Part shown: positions 1 through 10,006 of the stretch, in pieces
How positions within the stretch are numbered: position 1 is the stretch's first letter
Layout: every line of letters starts with the position of its first letter
Source of the DNA: Taudactylus pleione
Taxonomy: Eukaryota; Chordata; Amphibia; Anura; Myobatrachidae
Direction of reading: 5' to 3'
Assembly (NCBI GenBank): GCA_031769625.1
Contig: JAUIMM010000126.1
Span: forward strand, 6,844,001-6,908,000
DNA: 64,000 nucleotides
Translations under genes and position numbers: made by a program
Notes under the pieces: generated by a model
The model's input: the letters and a program-made list of their open reading frames with translations, nothing else
Database searches by the model: none
Told to the model about the DNA's origin: nothing

Positions 1-745
1 GGCCCAGCAGCCTCTTCCATGTCATCCTCAACACCTATTTACATTAAAATTTTTAAATTTTAGATGTCAAACTTTCACTATATTCTGGCTCAAAATAATC
101 CTTGAATAGAAATGAGAGAAATACTTACCGGCCGCCTCTTGGCCATTGTTTGGCTGGTCTGTAGCCATTTTTCTGGTCAAAACAAGAAATACACCAGACC
201 GTTTTTTTTTGGTCGTGACGTATTTATACATGCGTCCTTATTATTCGGCCGCATCATTGCTTGTGCGTTCCTAGGATCCGTCCTTAATTTGAGCGGGAAA
301 AGAAACACTATTTATGGCTTTGGGCGACTCGAGTCTAGGTGGCGGGTGTTGTTTGTTGGAGGTTACGTTGGTCGGAGTGGATTGTTGGCGGGAGTTGTAT
401 TTGGCGGTGTTTTGGGATTTGTTATCTGCTTTTTTTGTGTTTAACTTTCCGTTCGCATTTTTTGTTGTGGTTCTTTTAGTTGTGGTGTATTTTTTGGGTA
501 AGTTTTTTACCGTCATCCTTTTGTAAAATATGGCTCTCCTTTTTTTTGTATTTTGTTCCAACAATTATTTATTTTTATCCTTTTGTAGGTTTATTTTGGC
601 TCTGCCACAACGACCTTTTTGTTCTGTGACTTCTATATCGTGTATTGGTAAGTTTGGATTTTCACTTGTTTGTTAAATGTTCTGGACTTTTTTTTTGCAT
701 CTTTTGTGGACATTACTGATTTTTTCTGTGTTTTTGTGGATCATA

Positions 746-905
746 AATTTGCAAACTATTTAGCGCACTTTTCTAGGCTTGATTTCTCTAGTTAAATTGC
801 GAACTATTTAGCGCTCTTTTGTAGGCTTGATTTCTCTAGTTAAATTGCGAACTATTTAGCGCACTTTTGTAGGCTTGATTTCTCTAGTTAAATTGCGAAA
901 TATTT
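746..905. repeat. 48-bp tandem repeat, about 3.3 copies
   Basis: A unit containing AAATTGCGAACTATTTAGCG followed by GGCTTGATTTCTCTAGTT recurs at 745, 794, 842 and partly at 890. It lies upstream of the Harbinger transposase, inside the element. Confidence 0.85.
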
Positions 906-1208
906 ACCGTTCACAATCTGGGTTGTTGTTTGGGAGCCAAATTGTGGAAGTCGGTTTGCTCTTTGTAGAAAGGTGTGTTTATCCCCTTTATTTTTGTCTT
1001 TTACAAAATAAAGCTTACAAAATGGACAGCCCAAATTTTGTCATTTTTATGGTCTGTTGAATTTTAGGTTTTGGAAATCATGACAATACCCTGGCATGTA
1101 AGCATCTTTGGATTGTATCGTAAAGATAAGTATTTTTCTGTCTTTTTTGAGGGAAACATACCTTAACTTCAATTCTTTCCATTTCAGGTTGATCTTGGTC
1201 GGATTATT

Positions 1209-2207
1209 GTGGCCATGCTACCGGAAGCCGACCAACCTCAATCTCGTCCCAGGCATAGGCATCGTAGGCGTGCAAGGCCCCAGATATATAGAACATGTTT
1301 CACCCTATTTGGAATGCCCGATGATGAGGTGTTAAGGCGATACCGTCTTCCGCCCCAAATCATCATAGACACTCTCTCATTAATAGAGAGTGATCTGGAG
1401 CGGCAAATTGACAGTCCTACAGCAATACCACCACTTACGCAATTTATGGCGATGTTACATTTCTGTGCCTCAGGATCCTTTCAAACCACGGTGGGAATAG
1501 TTGCGGGAATCTCCCAATCCTCCTTTTCAAGGATCCTGAGGGCAGTGATGGAGGCCCTTTTCAAGCACCTCCATCATTTTATTAAAATGCCTTTGGATAT
1601 GGGTTCCCTTAGTGTGGCCAAGGCCAAATTTTACCAAATAGCTGGCTTCCCACACATCATAGGGGTTGTGGATGGTACTCACATACCACTTCAGCCTCCA
1701 GCACGGCTGGAGGCCATTTTTAGGAACTGAAAACACTATCACTCACTGAATGTAATGGTGGTATGTGATGCCTCCCTCCAGATCCTGTCCCTGAATGCAA
1801 AATTACCCGGGAGTGCACATGACTCATTCATCATCCAGCAATCAGGGATTTGGCAAAAATTAAACAACCTACAAGCTGGTGATGCATGGCTTCTGGGTAA
1901 GTGGAGACCTTTAGTAGATACCAATGCAAAGCTTGATACACAGTGATCCTGATGTTGTCACTTCTTTTTCACAGTAGACAGGCCGATTCAGATGCCTCCA
2001 CCGCTCTGGTGGTGAGCTCATGTATTTGCCGGATATGGTTTCGAAAATTGTGGTCCTGTGTGGGATATTTCACAACATCGCCATAAGGAGTGGTGTCCCA
2101 ATGCAGCCAGAGGATGCCTTGCCTGAGGATGGCCCCCCGAGGTTGGTCGGAGGTCAGTATGTGGGGGGGCCATACGCGATGATGTGGTGGCCAGATTCTT
2201 TAGGTAA
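1209..2207 (+). pseudogene. PIF/Harbinger transposase (HARBI1-like), inactivated
   Basis: The product would be a DDE-type nuclease that cuts and pastes the Harbinger element. The first 173 codons, from MAMLPEADQPQS, contain LTQFMAMLHFCASGSFQTTV and the first catalytic Asp in IIGVVDGTHIPLQ. A TGA at 1728-1730 interrupts FRN-(R)-KHYHSLNVMVVCD, where family members have Arg, so a CGA-to-TGA change is likely. The same frame continues to PGSAHDSFI (second Asp) and GDAWLLG, then meets a GTAAGT donor near 1896. After the acceptor near 1969 the sequence resumes at GRFRCLHRSGGELMYLPD and KIVVLCGIFHNIA. A change in the G run near 2163-2169 shifts frame before the typical end DDVVARFFR-stop (2205-2207). 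The exon part that should hold the third catalytic residue (Glu) is missing. Known: family architecture. Inferred: decay by nonsense mutation, deletion and indel. Confidence 0.85.
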
Positions 2208-2946
2208 TTATTGTCACAAAAAAGGTATTTGACACAGTGTAGAAAGGTTATTATTGGGCATTCAAATTAATTGTTTTTTATTTTCCCTTTTTTTTAAAAA
2301 AATTAAAAAAAATTCGGAATGAAATGATGACTACTTCCTGCTCCCAAAAAATGACTTCATGTGGCGACATTGGATATATCTTCTGGACCCAATTTGGAAA
2401 CGCAACATTTGTGGAATCATGTTGGCATGCTCATTCGTCAACCAGTTCTTGATTTTTATCTTAATTTTTATTATGGTGTTTGCTGGTTATTTCAGTTTAT
2501 CACTGTGTGTATTGTTTGTGACACAACACTTTGTGTTTATAATTTTTGGTGAATACATTTTTGGTTATTTGAAAAACATCATTTCTTTTCGACATTACAA
2601 GCAAGTGTAAGCAGGTTCACCCAAGGAAAAGTTGCTTAATGGCTAATCCTGTATGTTTTATAATCTCGGCCTAAGCAGGTTTACCAAAAAATTTACAAAT
2701 AAAAAAAAAGAAAACCAAAAAAAAATTCTGGTAACTCTCCAAACCTATTGTTAGTGTTAGGTGTTTCATGTGCCTGCTTTAAAAAATCAGCTTTACACAA
2801 TCTTAGTTACATTAGTTTCAAATACCTGCTGCAATAGTCTACTTATGTAAGTTTAAACAATCTAAGATTTTCAGACAAGGAATGAGACTGTATTCAAAAT
2901 TTAAATTTTTATTTCTGAAAAATAATTCTGGTTAAAATAAAAAAAA

Positions 2947-4317
2947 TTAGTGGCGCAGGATCCCCGACATCCTATCCAGGACCACCAGCAGGCCGCTCAC
3001 ATGCCCCCTCATCATTTGGACACACCCGGCTAGGTCCGCCAAACTCCTCTGGTCCTCTGTGGGTTATAAAATTGTGGTGCTTACTAAAATGAATCCATAA
3101 TTTATGTATCTAAAAAACTACTCAAGCAAAATAGACTTAGCAAAAAGTGACAAAAGTGATTCAAAAACCAAAATAAAAAAAATCATTTAGCAAAAAAAAA
3201 AAAAAAACGAAAAAAAAACCTTAAAAATCTTGCTACCGTAAACAAGAGATACAAGTTTGAGTCTTTTGACATGTGGGATATGTGTATGGGGAAATCAGCT
3301 GTGAAATGTAAATACAAACAGATATATAACCAACCTTTTAAAATAATAAAAAAAGGAAAAGGCACAGACAGACAAAGAATTACATCAACACATTTTCCTA
3401 AAAAAAAAAAAGGATAAAAGGGAAACATACTGTTGAGAATGACGGCTGGACCCGAAAACACACCATCGTCCTCCTCGGAGGTGGGCAAATTTCCTAAGGA
3501 GGTGGGGGGTGTAATGACAGACTCTGGAGATGGGGTGGTCAAGAGAGGGGTGGGTTGAGGGGAGGGGAAATTTGGATGGAGGGGAAATCTCCAAGAGGGA
3601 TGGGCAACAGGGTCTGGGCAGGCTGGGGTGGAGGGAGAATTTAGGGAATTTGGGGGAGAGGAGGTTTGGCTGGGGGTTGGGGAGAGGGGACGAGGGCGAC
3701 GTCTGCGCCGGCGATGATGCCGTAGTCTTCGCTCGGCCCCTAAATGATGGGAAACAAACTGAGGTTAGTTTAGAACATCACCTTTCTAAACGCTAATTGG
3801 TTAACAAACAAAAAGGAAAACATGCACACGCAGATATGTGTGAAAAAAAGAAACAGGCCAAACAAGAAAACATGCACACGCAGATGTGTGAAGAAAAGAA
3901 ACAGGCCAAACAAGAAAACATGCACACGCAGATATGTGTGAAAAAAGAAACAGGCCAAACAAGAAAACATGCACACGCAGATATGTGTGAAAAAAAAAAA
4001 CAGGCCAAACAAGAAAACATGCACACGCAGATAGAGCCACAAAGATAAACATGAAAACCAAACTAAACATAACTTACTTTCCGCTATACGCTGGCGAAAA
4101 CATGCCAGCAAGTGGGGCGTCCGCCGTTGAAGGTCGGACCACGTGCGCTCCAGCTGGCCGATCAGTCGGCGTGAGCCGAAGGAATGCAGGCGGGCGCGAA
4201 CCTCCGCATAGGCGGCACGCTTCTCCCGATTGCTGATGGGGGGAGGCTGGTGACACACCAGTCCATATCCTCTGTAAGAACAAGAAGCTCCCGCTTGGTG
4301 AATGCAGAGGCTCTCAT
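2947..4317 (-). pseudogene. Harbinger Myb-like DNA-binding protein, three exons, frameshifted
   Basis: In Harbinger elements a SANT/Myb-like partner binds DNA and carries the transposase into the nucleus. Exon 1 (4317-4078) starts MRASAFTKRELLVLTEDMDW, then shifts frame and continues as NREKRAAYAEVRARLHSF and LERTWSDLQRRTPHLLACF, a trihelix/Myb-type helical pattern with regularly spaced Trp and Leu. It ends at a GTAAGT donor. Exon 2 (3739-3431) follows an intron ending TTTAG and encodes an Arg-rich run (RHHRRRRRRPRP) and a Pro/Ser-rich linker; it ends at a GTATGT donor. Exon 3 (3056-2947) follows CCCACAG and encodes TEDQRSLADLAGCVQMMRG, ending GILRH-stop. Splice sites are inferred from consensus only. 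The first intron carries the 3815-4030 minisatellite. The frameshift in exon 1 makes this copy nonfunctional. Confidence 0.72.
3815..4030. repeat. About 51-bp tandem repeat, roughly 4 copies
   Basis: The unit GAAAACATGCACACGCAGAT plus GTGTGAAAAAAAGAAACAGG recurs with small length changes in the A run. It sits in intron 1 of the Myb-like gene. Open frames on both strands here, with repeated CLACFFFSH- or EKKKQAKQEN-type peptides, are by-products of the repeat. Confidence 0.9.
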
Positions 4318-5004
4318 GATGGCAAAGGTGTATTTTTAATAAAACAGTTTTAATAAAGACCAGAAAATAATTTTGATTGGCTAATGTAGTTGGTAAATTA
4401 ACAGGAACCATTCTATTGGTTAGTGTATGAGTCATGTGTTCTACAGGCCAAAAAATCTATTGTGAGTTATGATAGGCTTGATGCAGTGACATGCGTAAGC
4501 TAATTTAAATAAAGAAATGAAACCAGTAAAATATGCGTGGGTAAAAACACGGAAAACAAATTGATAATTGGATCAAACATGTATTTTGGCAAAAGAAAAC
4601 CATTGTTTAAAACGTACGTATTCTGCGGGGAAACAAAAACACGGACAAGAGTAAAGTTTATTGAAAAACAAAAAAAAATATGGAAAACATGTGAAGAGCA
4701 ATTAAGCTAATTGATATATTGATTGGCATGATACGATTGAAGGAGGTAGGCTGAATGAATGAGCAGGTAATCGGAATCTGACAGGCCCACTTCCGGTTTG
4801 TACTTGTGCGAGCATTCCCTGCAAGCCACATTGGGGATGTACGCTCACTATTTGGCTCGCTCGATAGCTAGAGGAGGGGTCGGTAGACTTTGGGGAGGAA
4901 GTTTAGCTGCGTTCGAAATTACGTGCCAGCGCTTAAATTAACATATTTCGGCACGTACGCCGAACGTACGAACGGCCACTTGCGTCCGCGTCTGGATCAG
5001 GGCC

Positions 5005-5484
5005 ATAGTCAGGTGCATAAATATTGGGACATTGACAGAATTTTCATATTTTGGCCTCTATTCACCACCACAATGGCTTTGAAATGAAACAAACAAGATG
5101 TGCTTTAACTGCAGAATTTCAGATTTAATTTGAGGGTAATTACATCCAAATCAGGTGAACGGTGTAGGAATTACAATGGTTTCTATATGTGCCTCACACT
5201 TTTTAAGGGGCCAAAAGTAATGGGACTATCAACTCAAAAGCTATTTCATGGACAGGTGTGGGCTATTCCCTCGTTATTTCATTATCAATTAAGCAGGTAA
5301 AAAGTCTGGAGTTGATTCTAGGTGTGACATTTGCATTTGGAATCAGTTGCTGTCGACTCTCAATATCCAATATCCAAAGAGCTGTCACTATCAGTGAAGC
5401 AAGCCATCTTTAGGCTGAAAAATCAAAACAAACCCATCAGAGAGATAGCAAAAACATTAGGTGTTGCCAAAATGCACCTGACTG
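5005..5484 (+). mobile_element. Tc1/mariner deletion derivative
   Basis: The left end reads GTCAGGTGCATAAATATTGG and the extreme right end reads ATGCACCTGACTG followed by TA, the inverse of the left end. Between them is the start of a Tc1-type transposase: SVKQAIFRLKNQNKPI and REIAKTLGVAK, the first helix-turn-helix of the DNA-binding domain, near 5393-5470. The frame ends there because the internal sequence jumps straight into the last 13 bases of the right inverted repeat; the catalytic DDE domain is absent. A TA target duplication fits (5006-5007 and 5485-5486), although the left tip has lost two bases. The element abuts the Harbinger right end with no spacer. Confidence 0.78.
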
Positions 5485-5486
5485 TA

Positions 5487-5519
5487 TGTATGTATATATA
5501 TATATATATATATATATAC
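5487..5519. repeat. (TA)n microsatellite
   Basis: A near-perfect TA dinucleotide tract directly follows the Tc1 right end. Confidence 0.95.
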
Positions 5520-6207
5520 TAGTAAATGGACCAAGCATATGCCATGTTACTTCAGTATGCCCCCCTGCTTTGCCCTGAACTGTCCAGCCCCACCCCCCCA
5601 CCTCTTTCTGTGGCTCATCCCCCTGCTCTGCTCATTCAATCCCCCCTCTCTCGCCTCTTTACACTAATTCACTCAATCCTGTTCCAATGTGTAGCAGTAT
5701 AATTTGATACTACAAAGAGTATGTTTTTTTATAGGCAGATTTATTACAAATTGTATTTAAAATGTGGTGTGGATATATTGCCCCAAGTCACAATCCTGTG
5801 AGAAGAACTTTCTAAGAAGCCCTGTCCAGGTGAGGAGGTAGAAGTAGAGTAATAGTTAGCACAGATTCGGATCCACAGACCATACTATGCATGCACAGCC
5901 GTTGAATGCCTCCCTGGTAAAAAAAAAATAAAAACAGAAGCCCATAGAATATTATGGGCTAACACCATCTGAAGATGTCATTAGCTACTGGGACCACGCT
6001 TGGTAAATTTGACAGTTTAGAAAAACTAATATACTTTAGAACACAAATTGAAATTGGGATAGCGATTAGGTTACATACTGTAGTTAATTGAACTTGGACA
6101 CACTGTGTGCTAGCTCAGGGGTGTCAACATGTACCTGGGCTAAAGTATCAAAACCTAATTGTAAAAATTAGAAAATAGTTGACAAATAAACACACAGTTT
6201 AAAATAC
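5520..6207. other. No recognised feature
   Basis: Unassigned sequence with a C-rich patch (5558-5650). No coding similarity or inverted repeats were found. Confidence 0.4.
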
Positions 6208-6880
6208 AGATGTGTCCTCACACACTTTGGCTTCTGTTGCACCAAATAGCTCCTCTCAGTTTGCCAGGTCCCAGGCAACTTTGCCACACTGAGCATCTTT
6301 TTGGCTCAAATTATTCATCTTATTCGCACAAATAAAACAACTGGAAGCGACAAAACTACTTTGCTATATTGTACCGATCAATTTGATATGCTTATTTGTA
6401 CATCAGTGTGCCAAGTAGTCTAAGAGGTAAATTTACTAAAGTGAGAGTTTTTAGAAGTGAGTTTTAGAAGAGATGTTGCCCATAGCAAACAATCAGATGC
6501 TACTTAACATTTAACTAGCACCTTCTAGAAGATAATAGCTAGAATCTGATCTCTTCTAAAGCTCACTTCTAAAAACTGTCACTTTAGTAAATTTACCACT
6601 AAGTCTGTATACAAAGTGCTATGATGCAGTGGGCGCAGCTTTTCTCACACCGAGATCTGCTTCATTTGCGAATTTGTATGTATTTAAAACTCATTCCTAT
6701 GCTGTTACAGTTGAAGCCCAGCATTGATAGTACACTTAGAGTGCTGATTCTCTGTGTTTACAATGTGAATAAGTCCCACACTTTAAAGACAGTAAGCTAG
6801 ACCTATTGGAGCGGCTCAGTTGAGCTGGGTGTCTTGTGTCATATGGCAGATTGAGGCTAGTTGTATGAGGACACATCTGT
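6208..6880. mobile_element. Dispersed nonautonomous DNA element with ACAGATGTGTCCTCA ends
   Basis: ACAGATGTGTCCTCACACA near 6208 is matched in inverse near 6855-6880. The interior (GAGCATCTTTTTGGCTCA, then AATAAAACAACTGGAAGCGA) is repeated in the copy at 56354, showing that it is an interspersed repeat. The copy is interrupted by a younger MITE at 6425-6598. Confidence 0.6.
6425..6598. mobile_element. Palindromic MITE nested in the 6208 element
   Basis: The left end GGTAAATTTACTAAAGTGAG and its inverse at 6574-6598 flank a short core (GATGTTGCCCATAGCAAACA). CTAAG occurs immediately on both sides (6420-6424 and 6599-6603), a perfect 5-bp duplication. The interrupted host repeat resumes on the far side, consistent with insertion. 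Confidence 0.8.
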
Positions 6881-7292
6881 ACTACCACACGCACAATGAA
6901 AAAATCAGAGTGCAATCCACTAATTAGTCTAATCCATAAGGGAGTATTCAATTATTTGTGAGAATAATAAAAATCCCGCACCTGAGGCGCCCACTGTCAA
7001 TACCCGTGGATGGTGCAACTCCACTGGTGGTTTTAAAGCCTGAGATGGACACAACAGCACAATTGTGCCAACATTTAGTGTAACGCAGGCGCTGGGGGTT
7101 TTCACAATATTTTTTGTATGCGCTATTATTGTGTTTTATATATGCCATATTTTTAAACAATTGACACATCTATGTTACCATTATTTTTACTAATAATTGC
7201 TCATAGTTTATTTATGTCTGACTTTATTGCCTGTGCACCACCTCATGTACAAATGCAATTTATATTGAACCAAGGGATATTTTATCAATGCT
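6881..7292. other. No recognised feature
   Basis: AT-rich unassigned sequence between two repeats. Confidence 0.35.
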
Positions 7293-7300
7293 CTTGTAAT

Positions 7301-7731
7301 GGGATTCAGTTAGGATCCCGAACACCGAGACAACGCCAGTGCCAAAATCCTGACATGACTCGGGATCCCGACAGATGGCATTCCGTTTGTAAAGACACAG
7401 CAGAAAGGTGAGTATCAGTCATAGGGGGGACTTAGATTTAGGCACCCCGGGGGGGAGTTAGCTTTAGGCTCCAGGCAGGGGGGAGGTTATGGTTAGGCTC
7501 TGGGCAGGGGGGTTAGGTTCAGGCACCATGGGGGGGTTAGGTTCAACACTAAGGGAGGAGGGTAAGGTTTAGGCACTTACCGGGAGGGTTAGGGTGTGGG
7601 ATAGGATGGGTTAGTATTAGGGTGCAGGAAAGGAGGTTAAATAGGACATAGGAACATTTCTTACCATTCCCTGTCTGTATTTGAACCATCAGGATGCCAC
7701 TGTCAGTGTACTGACTGCCGGCATCCCGTCC
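7301..7731. mobile_element. hAT-like nonautonomous element with TTAGG-type internal repeats
   Basis: Flanked by a perfect 8-bp duplication, CTTGTAAT (7293-7300 and 7732-7739), the size expected for hAT transposons. The ends carry GGATCCCG and GCCGGCATCCCG motifs shared with the copies at 9633, 12384, 20602 and 51888. The interior is a degenerate G-rich tandem array with GGTTAGGTTCAGGCACC-type units. Confidence 0.8.
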
Positions 7732-7930
7732 CTTGTAATATATCATTAATGGATACTTGTATCATCAGCAACACTACAAAACATCAACAGGAAAAGAGCA
7801 GAAAGTTTAAGTACCAAAACAAAGATGAAAAGTAGTTTGCGTACATTGTAAAATAATAAAATAAGCTCATCTGATATTAAGAAAACAATTTGACCAGAAT
7901 TTGGATCCATTAGACAAGGTTTCCTACTAT

Positions 7931-8810
7931 GGCCTGTATTCAATTTGATGCAAAAAGCCGTTTTAGAATGTTTTTGGCAGAAACTTTTCGCCGATGACGT
8001 CATTTAGCCAGGCGGAAATGTATCGCCGTATTCAATTTGACTTTCTGCCTGGGCAGAAAGTCAATGCAATGTAATAGGTGAAAAAGTTTCGCCTATGAAT
8101 AGCAGGCGGAATAAAGTGCAGAATTGGGGTTTTGGGGTGCAACGTTGCGGGATCCCCGTGCAGCCTTCAGACAGTCCCCCAAAGGTAATCTGTGTCAAAT
8201 TTAAAAAAAAACACTTAAGAACACCCCAAAAACTCACTTTGAATTTGAGGGCGAAAAAAAAATGTTGGGGGACAAAGTTAAAAACTAGCGAACTTGACTT
8301 TGGGGGGGTCCCCAAATATGCTCAAGGTGTTTTTTTCATTACAGGGGCTTGCGGCAGGTGGATTTATAATGTTTTTTTAAACTTAACTTTAGTAACTTTA
8401 AAATATGCTGGCCCCCATTTTCAAGTACTCCAAATTTGCTGGGATAAGTTATTTTCTGCACATAAAATTTCAGAATACTATTCTGCACCACTTGTATAAA
8501 AATGCCATTTAGAAGCTATTGAGCCCGTTTAAAAACACCAAATACCTTCAGCAAGCCAAATTGGGGGATACCATAGCTAACCCCCATGTCAAAGCTTCTT
8601 TTGGGGGGGTGTCAGGCTGATTTCCCCAAATCTGACAGTACTTCCCGCTTGTTTAATTTTCACCGGGTCCTGTTTTCGCCTACTTTCAAATTGAATACAG
8701 GGATACGCGGGCATGCGTGCGATACTTTTCCGCCTACAAAACACGTGATGTAGGCGAAAAGTCTGGGAGGCGGAAAAGTATCGCGTGTCCACTCAAATTG
8801 AATACGGCTC
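7931..8810. mobile_element. MITE with GTATTCAATTTGA inverted ends
   Basis: The left end GGCCTGTATTCAATTTGA and the inverse of the right end, GAGCCGTATTCAATTTGAGT, delimit 880 bp flanked by TAT on each side (7928-7930 and 8811-8813). Subterminal motifs such as GGCGGAAA(A)GTATCGC are repeated in inverse orientation. The interior has no transposase. The ends and 3-bp duplication resemble PIF/Harbinger derivatives, by inference. Confidence 0.72.
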
Positions 8811-8971
8811 TATATGCACCAATGTGATTTGGGTCCCCGGGACTTAATTAGTGAAATAGCTCCAATTGCTCATCACTGTTTGGGTAGATTCTTTGTTTGC
8901 TAAAGAACTAGTAGATAAATATTTTCCATACAGTATAAACTGATCATGTTAACAGTATGAATAAACATATA

Positions 8972-9404
8972 GGGCCTGATTCAGAGGTCGACGCTATTGC
9001 AGCCGCAAATGCATCTTTTTACACAGAATGACTGTGTCTTTATGACAATGCCACAGCCATTGGGATTTGTACAGTGATGCCAACTGGCTGTGGTGCTAAT
9101 ACCCACTCTGCGTATAAAGATACACCATCAGCCGCACATCGATCCCACTATTGAATATTACACCAGCCCTATGGAGGCGCAAATGTCTATGTGAACAGAG
9201 CCATCAAAATTAATGCTACTGTGGCAAAAGCCATGACATGCCTGCATCTGGCTAGGTCCCCTTTTGTTAGTACCCAAGAATGCCTCTCTCTGCAACCAAA
9301 TCTGTTCTGCGGCTTTTGGCGGTATCCATTGGGATGCATGCACAGACTTAAAACATCAGCCGCTTGCAGATGACATTGACACTGCATCCACCTATGAATC
9401 AGGA
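8972..9404. mobile_element. Harbinger-type MITE (GGGCCTGATTCAGA end)
   Basis: Starts GGGCCTGATTCAGAGGTCG after ATA and ends near TGAATCAGG, which is degraded at the tip. No coding capacity. Confidence 0.65.
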
Positions 9405-9632
9405 AAACTGTATGTCTGAGTAGGTAACTTGTATATCTCTTCATCTTTCTATGTGTTTCACAGTCAACACATTCTGATCTTGAGAAATACATTGTTTCAT
9501 TTACACACAAAAATCTTATCATGTACTTTTAAACACATCTATGTAATAGAAAATATATAAAAATATTTGAAATTCAATATCCATAGTAGTAGACTTTGCA
9601 AATTGTATTATATAAGAACTCTTTTGTCTCAA

Positions 9633-10006
9633 TGGGTTGGGTCCGGGATGCCGGCGCTCAGGATCCCAGTGGCCAGAATCACAACGTTGGCATCCCGACA
9701 GGGTTAGGATACTGCCACCTGTTGGTAAGAATCCTAACCCTACCCATAAACCAAACCGTCCTTCCCCACAGCCTAAACCTAACTCTCCCCACACAGCCTA
9801 AACCTAAGCCTCCCTCCGCAGCCTAAACCTAACCCTCCCCCTAGTGACTAACCCACCCTCTAGTGCCTAACCCTTGCCCCTAACCCTCCCCCTAACCCCA
9901 CTATTTTCCATTGGGATGCCGGCAGTGGGAATCTGATACCAGGATTCGGACTGGTATCAGGATTCTGGCACTGGCATTCTGAGCGTCAGCATGTTAAACT
10001 ACATCC
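9633..10006. mobile_element. hAT-like element with CCCTAA-type internal repeats
   Basis: A perfect 8-bp duplication TGTCTCAA flanks it (9625-9632 and 10007-10014). The left end is TGGGTTGGGTCCGGGATGCC and the right end ACTACATCC. The interior is a run of CCTAAACCTAACCCTCCCC-type units, the inverse of the array in the 7301 copy. Confidence 0.82.

Larger units (their letters stand above)
1..5004. mobile_element. Decayed PIF/Harbinger DNA transposon, right end present, left end outside the window
   Basis: The two genes diagnostic of PIF/Harbinger elements are present in converging orientation: a DDE transposase on + (1209-2207) and a spliced Myb-like DNA-binding protein on - (4317-2947). The right terminus reads CTGGATCAGGGCC up to 5004; the inverse of this (GGCCCTGATCCAG) matches the GGGCCTGATTCAG ends of many small MITEs in the window. 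No matching left terminus is seen in the first kilobase, so the element probably starts upstream of the window. Both genes are broken, so the copy cannot move by itself. The first 1.2 kb holds T-rich sequence and a 48-bp tandem repeat but no recognised coding sequence. Confidence 0.8.

Noticed and set aside
112..564. Open frames at the window start
   Set aside because: Low-complexity T-rich sequence inside the Harbinger element; no motif and no similarity recognised.
3770..4435. A 221-codon minus-strand frame with repeated CLVWP/FFSH peptides
   Set aside because: Only the part near 4270-4078 is Myb-like exon 1; the rest is read-through of an intronic minisatellite.
8095..8499. 134-codon open frame
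   Set aside because: Lies wholly inside the GTATTCAATTTGA MITE and has no recognisable domain.
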